Assembly (NCBI GenBank): GCA_003260075.1 | Contig: QLIY01000873.1 | Location: 1 to 64,000 of the forward strand | DNA length: 64,000 nt | Direction of reading: 5' to 3' | Source of the DNA: Phallusia mammillata | Taxonomy: Eukaryota; Chordata; Ascidiacea; Phlebobranchia; Ascidiidae | Shown: positions 23,712-35,700 of the stretch, in pieces | Layout: each line of letters opens with the position of its first letter | Numbering within the stretch: the stretch's first letter is position 1 | The notes under the pieces: generated by a model | Seen by the model: only the letters and a program-made list of their open reading frames with translations | What the model was told of the DNA's origin: nothing | Database searches by the model: none | Made by a program: the position numbers and the translations under genes

Positions 23712-26700
23712 TCATTCATCCATATTAGCAACCAAGGGATCCACTTCCGAGTTTTTCGAGTGGAATGCATCATCTGTTACCGATTCTTTTCTAGGAATTT
23801 CTGAGGTTGTAAAAAGATCCAAGTCCTGATTATTAAGATCACTTTCCCTCACTTCATCCGAAATCTCATTAGCATTCGTTGCACCAATGTTCTTACTGCT
23901 TGAAACCACAACGAAGTTAGGACTCTGATTTGGTTCTTCAACAGAAGAGACTTCGGCTGTAATGTCTGATCCACTACAACTTACAGGGTCAGTAGGATCA
24001 TTCACCAACGAGTGGTCCGATTGTAAATTTGCTTCTCCGCGGTCATTTACAAGGCTTTCAGATTCGTCCTCTGCCATTTTACCTGAAGCTGACTCAGATT
24101 TAGATAAACAATTTGCAGAAACGTCCTCAGAGAGTGGATGAGGTTTCAAATTGTGACAGGAGATACTTGTTGATGCAGTAACTTCTTTGGAAACATCAGA
24201 AATTGCCGGTAGACTTACCGACTTCTTGGCCTTGACACCACCATCGAGAAAACGAGCTTTCTCTTTGGTTCTGTTAAATAGTCAGGGAAATGCCATTTGT
24301 GTTTTGACTGTTTCTTGGTCACCCTTAAAATAGGTTTCGCCAAACCGTTTGTGTATCTCGGATACTTTACCTTTATCCAGCACTATGTCTTTTAGGACTT
24401 ACTGTGGATATGTTACTAACGATACTAACGTTACGCTCTTAAATGGAGTGAGCTACAATTGTCAAATACGGACATTACCATTTAAAACTGGCTGAATTAG
24501 GCGCTCTCAAGTTCGCTGAAACATTTTACGTGCAATCCGTCATACAGCCTCCCAAATTTCTAAACATATCGGCTAATACAAAACGTAGAAATTATACATG
24601 CATTTAGATTACTTTACCTGACACCGACGGCAGATAGGATTGTGTCCATATTCTTGGCATAGTCAAGATGTCCATCCACAATCGAACTGAGGTCAATATT
24701 GATCATACGACGGTCGTTCCAAGTGACAGGCTGCAATCCTGCCACCTGAACTTGTCTTGCACTTGTGCGATACAAAAAACGTAGAAGCCAGTCCGTCCTG
24801 AGAGTAAAAACCCTCTATATCTAGGTAGCACTACTGACACAACAACTCAGACAAAATTTGCTAAACACGGGCCGGAGGAACAAAGAGGGTAGTTATTTGT
24901 ATTAGCTGTCAGATTAGGGTTAGATATTAAATTTAAGATTAAAACTTGGTTCTGTTAATAGTTTTATTTCACTACAACCCAAAATCGCCCAAACCGTCAA
25001 CATTTTTAAAGAATTTTCTTGTTAAATTCGCCAGTGCTCTTTGTGCCATGGGCATTTAGCACACTTTATCTGATGTTCCGTATATCTATAACAAAATAGG
25101 ACAGAATGCTCTCTGATATTATTGAAATCTATGCATTTCCCATTAGAGTATGCGCTCATATAAATCTTACGTTAAGCCTCCTCGGTTTTTTGTTAAAGGA
25201 CTATTTTCGCAAGCAGTAAAAGATCTACACATGCAATTTTGTATGTAAGGAAAGGGAGTTATATGAAAAGTTACCCACACCAACGAGTATACGTTTTATT
25301 TTTGTTTTGTTTCTGTATTGTTTTCTGGTGGAAACAAATAAAACATTTTATCGCGTCCACAACAAAATGAAATGCTCTACAAATTGACTCAGCGACCAAC
25401 ATGTCAATTATAATGTATATTACTATCGACAATAACAAGTTTGTTGTTACATTATACTATTACATGTTTAGAGGTAACATTGACTTCATACCTGCAATAG
25501 GCGTTGGTAATATGACCAGATACAACTGACGAGAGTTTCATCCAATCCTGCTCTTTTCCACTTACAGGAGCTCCGAGGAGATAAACATCCTCCACTATGC
25601 CTTTGTGATCTAAAACAACAAAATACTTATAGCTATAAAAAACGTTATAGGACCTAGTTACGTTAGAAACAGTATTGATTAAATAAACTCCCAACAGGGT
25701 TGGTTCTAAAATCCGTATTGCCCGAATTTTTCCATTATTTTCTTTTGGCCGTTTTAGGGCCAATACAGTCATGTTTCTGATAGACGTATTACTGAAATCA
25801 TCATGTGTTTATTAAGTATTGTTCGTTTTCGAACCATGCGGGAATTTTAAATCGCCAAATATCAAATCTACAGACTCAAAAAACGAGGATAAGCTGCCAA
25901 TTTTCGCTTCAATTTAAAACATTACTGTATAACAGTGTTTACTTTTTCGTTTGGACATTTCCTCGAGGCAGTAAAAGATGACTCGTGCGCCGAGACTAAA
26001 TCCAATCAGCGTAACAGGTCGATGACCGTGTTCCCGGGCGAGGAGAACTTCGGCCAACTGGCGTCCAACCTATGAAATCGACAGGATTTACAAACCAGGT
26101 TGCTGGAAGTTTAATCACCTAAAACTATGGCCACCTGTGAAGACCGTTGGAGACAAACGCTCCATGGGTTGTCAATTACACTTGCCACCGAAAGAAGAGA
26201 AGCTGGCCAAGCAATGGCAGTGATAAGACCTGAAATGAAAAGTTTAAACTAGTTCAAAAATAATGTTTTGCACTTTTACATGATCTTTTTTTGTACGCAT
26301 TCATGCAACACTTCACGTAAAAAAAACTTGAAAAATCTCCTAACATAAGGGCATGGTAACTCTAGTTTTTTTTTTTGCTCGGTGCCTAAGACTGCAGCGA
26401 CACAATAGTATTTAATCAATCGCTAAGCAGGAAATAGCTGCGCAGCGTTGCAACGTTTTGAAATACGAAATTGATAGGATACAACGGACAGACAAGGGGT
26501 AGAACGCACTGCAGCTACACCGTCGATAGCGGAGAGCTCACAAACAACGTAAATTTGGCGCTTCAGATTGGGAGAAAACATTTTGGGGAATTAACTGATT
26601 AAGCTACTCAGCTATCATTACCTCCACGAAATGGAGCAGGGTGGGATAGAAAAAGAAGCAAAAAACGTATAAAACAGTCAAAATCATCTAATGTCTGATA

Positions 26701-29700
26701 CAAACAAACAAAATATGTTAAAATAAACGAAAAAGGGGACATTTTACAAACTTACAAATAAAGTAAAAAACGTAAAGTAAAGTAAAAAGAGTGTTCTGCA
26801 CAATATAGTGTCACATATTCTAATGTATTGTTTCATTGATTTATTTATTTAGTAACAGTAGTAGGAGGAAAGGATATATCAGGTACAAAATTTACCAATT
26901 CCTACAATGATTTGGAGATTTACAACATACTTGCCTGCTAGTACTGTATACTTGAGTGCTTCAGTGGCTGCAACGCTCACCAGGCTATCAAGAATGTATT
27001 CAAATGCGTTTCCCAATCTCATCAAATGTTTCGATTCCCAGACAAGACAATACTGCTCACGACCCTGCAGCATGTTCAACCACGGCATAACAAATCCAGC
27101 TAAAGAAAACATAAAGTGATATATAGAATGTTAAGTAAAATCGTATGCCTAAAAATGTCATAGAGTTTATGGTGTTTACAGATTAAGTGGAGGAATGACA
27201 CCACAGTGGAATAGTGGCCAAAGTTTTGAATTTTGAAGTTGTTTGTTGAATGCCTTGAGCTTACAATGAGTCCCCATTCGAGTTGCCTGCTTTATTGTAA
27301 GTCCATTGAATCATTTTTTATGTTATCGACTTAGTTGGTAACCTTAATTTAGTTCAACCAATGAGTTGGAGCAATGCCCCTCAAGTCTCTTGCTGAAAGA
27401 AACACAAGATACTGAGAAACAAACAAGTTGCTATCCTGAACTTGCAAAAATACTAGTGCCAGATTAAGCAATCTTATCAAACTTTTAAATCTTGGTTGTT
27501 TGCATTTTAATTGTAAGTTGCACGTGCCAATTTATTATACAATTGAAGTCACGTAATTATTTGAATACTTCAGTCACACTAATGTCCCTAGTCAAAAATT
27601 TGCTGCACACATGCATATATCTATAAACTTGACCATTTATTTAGTAAATTCTTACTGTCAGAATCATTGGACAACCATCCAGAAATTGCAATGGTGATAG
27701 AAAGCTGTTTCGAAACTGTCAGTGGACGGAATTGGAACTCATCTATTCCTCCAACTCTTTGCTTCATTTTGTATCCTGTGAGACCAGCACCTGCAGCTCC
27801 AAACAATGATGTAATAACAGCAAGTCCTGCTACTGATCCCAGTGCAGCAGCAGATGCTCCACCAAGGATGGCACCTGTTGTAGACAACAACACAATTAGA
27901 TGGTTGGCAAAGAAAAAACTCATGTACATTGCATTCTATAGCAGAGTGATACTTGAAGCGGGTTACCCAGAGATAACATTCAATCAATCTCCAACTGGGT
28001 ATCATGGTAGTCATTTTGTTTATGCCTGCATCATAAACTTACACTGCATGAAATGAAGTTTCAAGTAATTTGAAATATGATACTATGAAGCCTGCCTTGA
28101 AAATTTTCCTTCAAAATCCAGAGCTTTTTAAGTACTTAAGGAAGAATCTTATAATAATATCCTAAAGTTTATAAAATGAAACAAAATCCTAAAAATCAAA
28201 CTAGTTGCTCAACACCACTATGCATTAAATGTTTGTTTTTTTTGCATCAAACTGTTTTTTGAGGATTTGTCTATTGTGTGTGACAAAAAATACCAACGAC
28301 ATTAATTTAAATGTTATGTATACCCTTGTTCAGAGATTAAAAAATTAGACAACCCTTTATTTGTCAAATGTAGAAAATTGTTTTGGTTGTTTGTTTGGGT
28401 GCCATGTGAGCATTTATCTGTGAAACCGATCATGGTAAACATGTGGAAGGGATACAGCTCACCCTTACAATCTTAACACTAAAAAGAAAGAATTTAGGAT
28501 GTGTCTTAAAAGGATTTGGCAGGCTAATTGCAAGGTGAATACGACAAAGTCACTTATCAACGCATGTCACACAAAAAAAGGAATTTTTCAGATGGGTGAA
28601 AAAAATGCAAGCAGCACATAAGTTTACCAACCCTTATCCGAATAAACGTTTCAATATAAACAACTTAAGGTATTCACAAAAACAAGTTTTTCTTGGTTGG
28701 TTTTACAAAACATGTTAGGGAACCCAAAAGCGTTTACAGAAACAGAAAACTGTCAAATTATGGACAACAATAAAACTGCTTCTACTTACCAGCTCCAGCA
28801 GCCACAAACGGAGCTGCAAGTCCACCAGTTAATCCAATGAGTGCACCACCACCAGCAGTAGCAAGTCCAATCAAGGCAAACCTCTTGATTTTCTGATTTC
28901 GAGCTTTTCTGTTTTTCACAGCCTCCTGCTCACTGTACAAAAGCACATGTGACTGTCAAAAACTTGCTTTCCATTGTAAACATGTTTAATCTGTTTGTCC
29001 AACAGACCGGTGGTTCAAATCAAAATTTAGAATCTTTTTGTTTAATTGGTGAAGACTTAGGACAGCATAGATTTTAACCAGTATTTAACATATTGCTCAA
29101 ATTAAAACCCACTTAAACATTTAAAAAATATTTATAAACTGCAATTTGGCAGGCAGTTGGACAGCGCGACAGCACGAATTCCACCAATTTTAAGCAAAAC
29201 ATTGTTCTAACCCTTTTTCCTTCTCTGTACACTCTCTTAGCATTTTAATGAGAAGTTCTTCCACATCTTCCAGCTCTTCAAACCTAATCCGAAGTCTCCA
29301 GGTCATGTGACGAATTGCAACTCTTGTACGAGCATCGTAGCGTCCATTGAATGATGTCACACCCCATGTCACCAAATCAGTGACAAGTTTCATCATGTTA
29401 CCCTGAACATACAACTGTTCAATAAAAGGTATTATCTTTGCCTATTATTTTGCTTTTGTATACTTTCTATCACTGAATAATAACAGTTTAAAACAGCACT
29501 ATCTTGCATTATAACATGCAGTCACACTGGTGGTGAAAACCTTTTAATAAAAGGTGGTTGTGTTTATGATTTCTTACCTCGATTTGTTCTTCCTTTATAA
29601 GGTTGTCCACAAAAACATCAGTCCCCTGTGAACCATGTCCATCACACAAAGCTTGCATTGTGTTTGTGACATTACTTGGCAGAAAAACATGGGCAACAAA

Positions 29701-30214
29701 TGAAGTCACTACATTGTGTCTAAAATCTCTATGAAACAAAACTAATGTGTTTTAATATCTTAAACCCACAAGACTTAAACAGTATTTAATTTGAAACAGC
29801 AGACCATACAATACTGTGCTACAATTTAAAACATTACATTTGTACAATATTTTTACAGCAAACTTAACTTCAAGATGCAAGAATAACTATCACTCTATAA
29901 AAAATGGTTGTTTATTTGAAATATTTAACAATTTTTACTTAAACTTGTGTTGTGTTTAAAGTGTTTCATCGGTAGTTTTGGCAGACTAAATACTTTTTAT
30001 ATAAGTCTTACCGTTCTTCATCACATCCAAACAAAAGATGAAGCGTAGCAGCACAAAGTCCAGAGTAGTAGAACTTTACAGTGTCAGAAAGATGTTCAAC
30101 AAACTTGGCAGTCTCACTGTTTATGCTAATTGGATTTTTGTTCCCGTCTTCGTCCACAGCTTCACTGGCTCCATCTGAATCTGTTTCTGGCGCTTTATCC
30201 TTTTTATCGGACAT
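23712..30214 (-). CDS. TMCO4: TMCO4-like transmembrane/coiled-coil protein with alpha/beta-hydrolase (DUF726-type) domain
   Basis: Eleven minus-strand exons: 30214-30012, 29728-29578, 29414-29212, 28932-28790, 27874-27656, 27099-26935, 26229-26135, 26069-25943, 25609-25492, 24797-24618 and 24270-23712. Every exon phase matches the next, giving 720 codons plus TGA. The start ATG opens an acidic, Lys-rich N-terminus. Exons 4 and 5 carry two Gly/Ala-rich hydrophobic segments (around residues 195-265) typical of the family. Exon 6 has the conserved REQYCLVWESK. Exon 8 holds the nucleophile elbow GFSLG with Ser near residue 418. Exon 9 has VEDVYLLGAPV and exon 10 has VDGHLDYAKNMD with the expected Asp and His. 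The last ~175 residues are Ser/Glu/Asp-rich and weakly conserved. The human protein is 634 residues. The family fold is a lipase-like hydrolase anchored in membrane; its substrate is not established. Intron 6 uses a GC donor. Confidence 0.95.
26930..26940 (-). other. GC donor splice site of TMCO4 intron 6
   Basis: Minus strand reads TAGCAG|GCAAG with the T of GCAAGT at 26929, so the intron begins with GC, not GT. Only this cut gives a phase-1 junction that joins the next exon (26229, after TTTCAG) in frame and restores the conserved stretch from ALKYTVLAG into LITAIAWP. The nearby GT (GGCAA|GTATG) would shift the frame. The strong CAG|GCAAGT context is typical of genuine GC-AG introns. Confidence 0.85.
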
Positions 30215-30452
30215 ACCTTAAGATTTGGGCTTACGTGATCATGCTGTACAAATAGTTAATAGTAAACAACAAGAAACTTTAACACACAAAAGGGGACAAC
30301 AAGGTAATTCCCCTCCTAAATTACATAATCTTTAGCGACTTTAGTGTTAGTTTGGAGTAACACGTCATTCTATAGAAATTTTTCACAAAAAAGTAATCAT
30401 GTAAGCATATTGACGACTTGCAAAAGTTGTCCTTAAACATTTTACGCTAGAG

Positions 30453-30695
30453 CAGTGGTTCTCAAACTTTTTCAGCATGCGGCGCATTAGTAACTTTAAT
30501 GTTGCGGTAAGGATGCTTTTATTACCAACAACAAAAATATGAGCTTTGAAACTGTGTTATGCTCACCAGTATTTCGTCAAAAAGTCCTAAAACACCAGGA
30601 AATGTTCGCACTTTAAAATAGGGAATATTCCGCGTCACACTTGGACTCTCGTACCGCACACTGGTGTGCCGCCGCACACAGTTCAAAAATCACTG
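30453..30695. mobile_element. hAT-type MITE upstream of TMCO4-like start
   Basis: Begins CAGTGGTTCTCAAACTTTTT and ends with AAAAATCACTG. Target duplications are cgctagag (30445-30452) and cgccagag (30696-30703), one mismatch. It sits about 240 bases upstream of the TMCO4-like ATG and could influence the promoter region; that is inference. Confidence 0.85.
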
Positions 30696-32622
30696 CGCCA
30701 GAGACTCATATGAAAAGGTACACAGCACTTGCGGCGATATTTTCTCTGATTCTTAAGATGAAACATGAGGCTAGGCTAGGCTACAGTGTTGTGTTTAAAC
30801 TTAAAACAATCGTTGCATGATTTATAAAACTGTTGAAAAGTCTGCCTTGGGTTTACAAAATTGTGTAAAGGTATGGTTAGATGTAGGATAGCAGTGCATT
30901 TGAAAAGAGGGCTGTTCGGCAGTATTGTTTGCCTTTTCTTCTTAACTGCCAATTTTAACAATATATTGTTTTCGAATAGGAGTTTATCAAGATCGCTCTG
31001 CCTAATGACTTGGTTTATAATTATACCGTCATCTAATTTTAACATCGCTGGTATGAAGTTGAATATTTTGTGCTGTGCCTTCTATTGACGCACTTCCCAT
31101 TTTACAATGTTTGTAGAAACCATAGGCTACTTGCAATTTCTTGAGAGAGGCTCATCTTTTAAAATCTCAATCTTTTCAAACATATCATTTTACAAACTGA
31201 TTCTGTTAGAGACCGTACATTTTATTACCACGCGTCAGTGAGGGGGCGTGTCGCGATAGAAGGGGTGTGGCGGGGCAACAAAGGGCAACGAAAGAAAAAA
31301 CGGTTGTCATAAAACATAGCAAAACAACGCCAAAATAAACGAACGGCGCCCGACCGCAACAAATCCGATGAGCGACCTGAAAGTGCACGGAAACTACGGT
31401 AGACGGTAGCGAAAAAGGGTTTTACCCCTCCAATGGGGGAGTACCGCCGCAGGAATCAACCCCAAGCGCAATGACGTCACATGAAGTGATCGCCACCTAG
31501 TGTCTGGGGGGTTGCGAAACAGATTCGTCGGAGGACCGCAGCGTCAAATAACGTTACAGAATTGCACAAAACGGATTAAGAAACGTATAGGGTTGGTTAT
31601 TGGGCAATAAGACCGTGCTTCATTCCACAAATTCGATTAGGCAAAGCACGCTCTTGACAGGCCGTGCAAATATTAGTATTGAACCGTTGAACGCCAAAAA
31701 GGCTCGTCTCGGGTTTATTAATCCGCGTAACAGGTTAGTAGGAACTCGGGTAAAAGGTAACAAACAACACTTTTTCGTCATTCAAAGTAGCAAATTCAAG
31801 CACAGAACTTGTGTTTTGTTGGCAAAGTTATGCCAAAATTTAACTGAAGCGACAGGTCGATTTCAATAACCGACATTTTCACACCATTTAAATGCCTATT
31901 GACAACTGCCAGTGCACGGGTACGTGTGAACCACAATCGTCAGCGACATAAAACCGACTGGAGAAACCCCAAAGAAGTAAGACGGCCACATTTTCACGCA
32001 ATAAACGTTTTAACATAAGCGCACGGTTACTGCGTCGTTTTATCCCATAGGACTTCCAGGGTGCATCATGGCGCCGCTCGAGGGCGCAGCGGAGCGCTTC
32101 GCACGTTCCTGGTTGGCGCTTCAGCGCGATATTGCATAGTAAGATAAACGTTTTCTCGCTTGCGGACTTTAAGCGTACAGTAGACGCCGTATCCGTATTC
32201 ACAAATTATGCGCAGTTTATGGTATTTCTGTAGTAAAATCGGACAGGCTACGGATTATGGCGGAAAAATCTGCAAGCTGCTACTGAACGTCAGAAAACAC
32301 GCGCTTTGGCACTCAGTCTACCGACGCTTCCGTTATAATGAGAGATCATTTTCGCGGGAGTGTTTCCCGGGAAATCCCTCCCACCATCCTTAAACCGTTC
32401 TTGAGTCGGCGTTCCTCCAAAGCTAAACTCTAAAAATTTCACTACACGTATAAAATCAATCTACAGCCATACGGTGGAGCCGTCACTTGCCAGGGAGGCC
32501 AAAAGCAGTGAAAAGAAATCAAAAAATCGCAAAGAGCAACAGTCGAGGATACAGCGCTCGGCGTGCAGGATTCCAAAGCACCGTGAATGCAAAAAGAACA
32601 GCGGTGTGGTGGTTGTGGGGAG

Positions 32623-32688
<66 letters not shown>
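32623..32688. repeat. 66-base C run downstream of MOB2 stop codon
   Basis: An uninterrupted C run in what would be the MOB2 3' untranslated region. Open frames crossing it on either strand are poly-Pro or poly-Gly artefacts. Confidence 0.9.
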
Positions 32689-32690
<2 letters not shown>

Positions 32691-32785
32691 GCTTCAGTGG
32701 GGGAGCAGTGTGCACCCCCACGGGGCCGAAACTTCGACCCAATGTCGCAGCATGTTGGGCAGTGTTATTCGAATCAATCGTGCCT

Positions 32786-35700
32786 TCACCCGCAATCTTG
32801 TATCGATGAAAAACGTATACTTGCGGCACCGTTGCTTCGAGACGCATTTACCAACTGCTGGTGTTGAAAATTGTTTTTGGCCTGCACGACTGGTGGGCCC
32901 GGTGAAGCCGCGTTCGAGCGTGGAGTCACAGGCGCCGTGGGGACCTCTACTGGCGCGTCCGTTTGCTTCTCGTTTAACATTAGTTTGACCAGGTCGTCGA
33001 GGCTCGCAGTTTCTTTGGGATCGAGCAGTTCGTATTCCCGAACGAATAGGATGAAGTGTTTGAAGACGACGTTTAAATATAGATGGAGGTCGAGCTGTCG
33101 TAAACGCGCAAAGTGTGCGTAGTACATATGCGCTATCACGTGATACNGGTGAAGCCGCGTTCGAGTGTGGAGTCACAGGCGCCGTGGGGACCTCTACTGG
33201 CGCGTCCGTTTGCTTCTCGTTTAACATTAGTTTGACCAGGTCGTCGAGGCTCGCAGTTTCTTTGGGATCGAGCAGTTCGTATTCCCGAACGAATAGGATG
33301 AAGTGTTTGAAGACGACGTTTAAATATAGATGGAGGTCGAGCTGTCGTAAACGCGCAAAGTGTGCGTAGTACATATGCGCTATCACGTGATACAGGAACT
33401 TAAGAACCTTCTTGATCTCCGTAAAGAAATTGTCGGCGAAAAATTGAGCTGTAAGGCAAAAGGAAAGTTTAGGCTACAAGTTAGCAATCTTGTATAAGTG
33501 TATATTACTGGGATCAGACCTAAGTGTTTATAACCACCAGAGCTAACACTCATGCATAAATGCCTGGCCACATGGGAATGCTTGCGAGACCACTTAACAC
33601 CTCCATTAGGCCCAGAAGACTATATGATTCAGCTTTTAATTGAAATGTTTTCAAGTACATCTCAACAAAACAAATATTAGATTGTCAACAAAACAAGGTA
33701 TTGGTTTGTCCTCTAAAATGGTGATAACAGTTGCACTAAAACGGTTTGTTTTAATGATAAAACCTTAGTGATAACCTTATAAATCGAAAATTGCAATATG
33801 GCAGAAAAGAAACAAGAAAATAATACTTATTTTTGACAGGTCACATTTAGAACAGGCATTGGTTTTGGCCTATTTTCTATTTCGACATCTGTGAATTCAA
33901 ACACTTTTAAAACGAAAACCCTAATTTCTACAAAAATCACATTTTTTAGATGATATAACTAAGGTATTAATAGCCATTTTTTGAAGGTTTTCCAAAATTA
34001 AATTCCTTTTATAGGGTCGGGTGACTACATTTTATTTGAGGCATCATCGCTAAGCGACTGTCAGTTGTACAAACAACTCACATTATTGGACGACGGCTCA
34101 GCATAAAAACATATTACGTAGCTGCTGGCAGCGTAAATTATTTATCGGCCGAGCTAGATACGAAAAAGCGTTGCAATAACAAATGATCAATTCTCAATGG
34201 CAATCTGTTCGTGGCTTTGACTAGAATTTCTGCTACAAAATTTTACATGCTAAAAATCAATTAAACTGTGAATGGCGCCCTTACGAATATTTTTCTTAGT
34301 TTTAGTAAAACTTACGTTATTCAACAATAGTTTTGTTTTTATTTCAACAATATGCCAGGTTTCAATCAACAATGGCCTATATTAACACGCTAAATTTATT
34401 TTATTCTGCAAACAGCATTTAACGTGGGGTTAATAGAAAGCACAACCAGTTCTAAGAATCGCAACGAGCTTAAATGAAAACCCTTCGAAACTTTGCAAAC
34501 AATGAACTCTCGCTTACCGTATTTGGTTGGGAACAGTTCCTGATTACTGACACACTTTTGACAGAATGTCATTACGTAATCGATATATTGAGGAGCGGTG
34601 CATTTTAACTTTTTCCCCCGTTCTTCCACCCACGTGTATTGCCTGTAGAAAAGAAGTAAACAAATAAAAGTTGAGTCGCTTTATACTTATGAAAAAAGTA
34701 GCAATAAAATATTGTCGCATAGATCTTACAATAAATGCAGAACAATGTATATTTTATGTTTTAATTTTTACAAGCAATGACACAATAGCAAAAAGATCTT
34801 AGTTAGTTTAGGTTAGCCGTGCACATACTTCAATGACTGAAGCACAAAAAAGTCGGTTGCCAAAAGAAGAAGTAGCTGAACTTACGTTTGACAAGGTCCT
34901 TGCATCACAGGACAAGTCTCAGCGGTGCAGAATTCGGATACTGTTCCGTACAGCAGATTCACATTGTGAAAGAGGGATATTGCTAAAAACAACAAAAATA
35001 AAAAATTTGCTGCCAGCAAGTAATTTTGTCAACAAATTTAACTAAATAATTTGTCTGTACGAGTATATTTAAATAAGGCACTAATAATACGAAATATGCA
35101 AAATTTGCATTGAAGTACACTAAAGCTTATCGATGCAATTCTATTTGAATAAGGAATAAATGATACCGAATAAGCAAAAATATATACCCCTTCAATATAA
35201 AGCAGAACTTCAATACAGTTTAATTTGAATATGGAATTGTTAATGCAGTGTAGACAAAATTATATGTACCAATCCCAACAACTTTTTGATAAATTGATTG
35301 GTTCTGTTGTAACCACTAACGATAAACTGTTAATTTCTAATTACGTCATCATGTCCTGACCGACGAAAACGCTGAGGTCATGCGGTGAAATTTGACACCA
35401 AGTTATCTATTACCGTACAGTAGGAAGTGTGCGTTTAATGATGGTGGAATTTGATTGAACAACAGAAACACACAGGACTCGTACTACAGCGACGTAATGT
35501 CAAACACGGCCACAACATGTCACATGCATTTATAAAGGCTACTGTTTGCTAACTGAGTCATTAAACGTCCAATTCGACGAAAAAACATCACTCCCAATGC
35601 TCAATAAACCAACATGCTTAAACACACCACGTGACATAGATCACGTGTATGTCATGAATGGTTTGACGCGCAATTCTGCAATGCAGGGCGTTGTCGCAAG

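Noticed and set aside
27667-28056. 129-codon plus-strand frame
   Set aside because: It is antisense to TMCO4-like exon 5, whose minus-strand frame is spliced and conserved.
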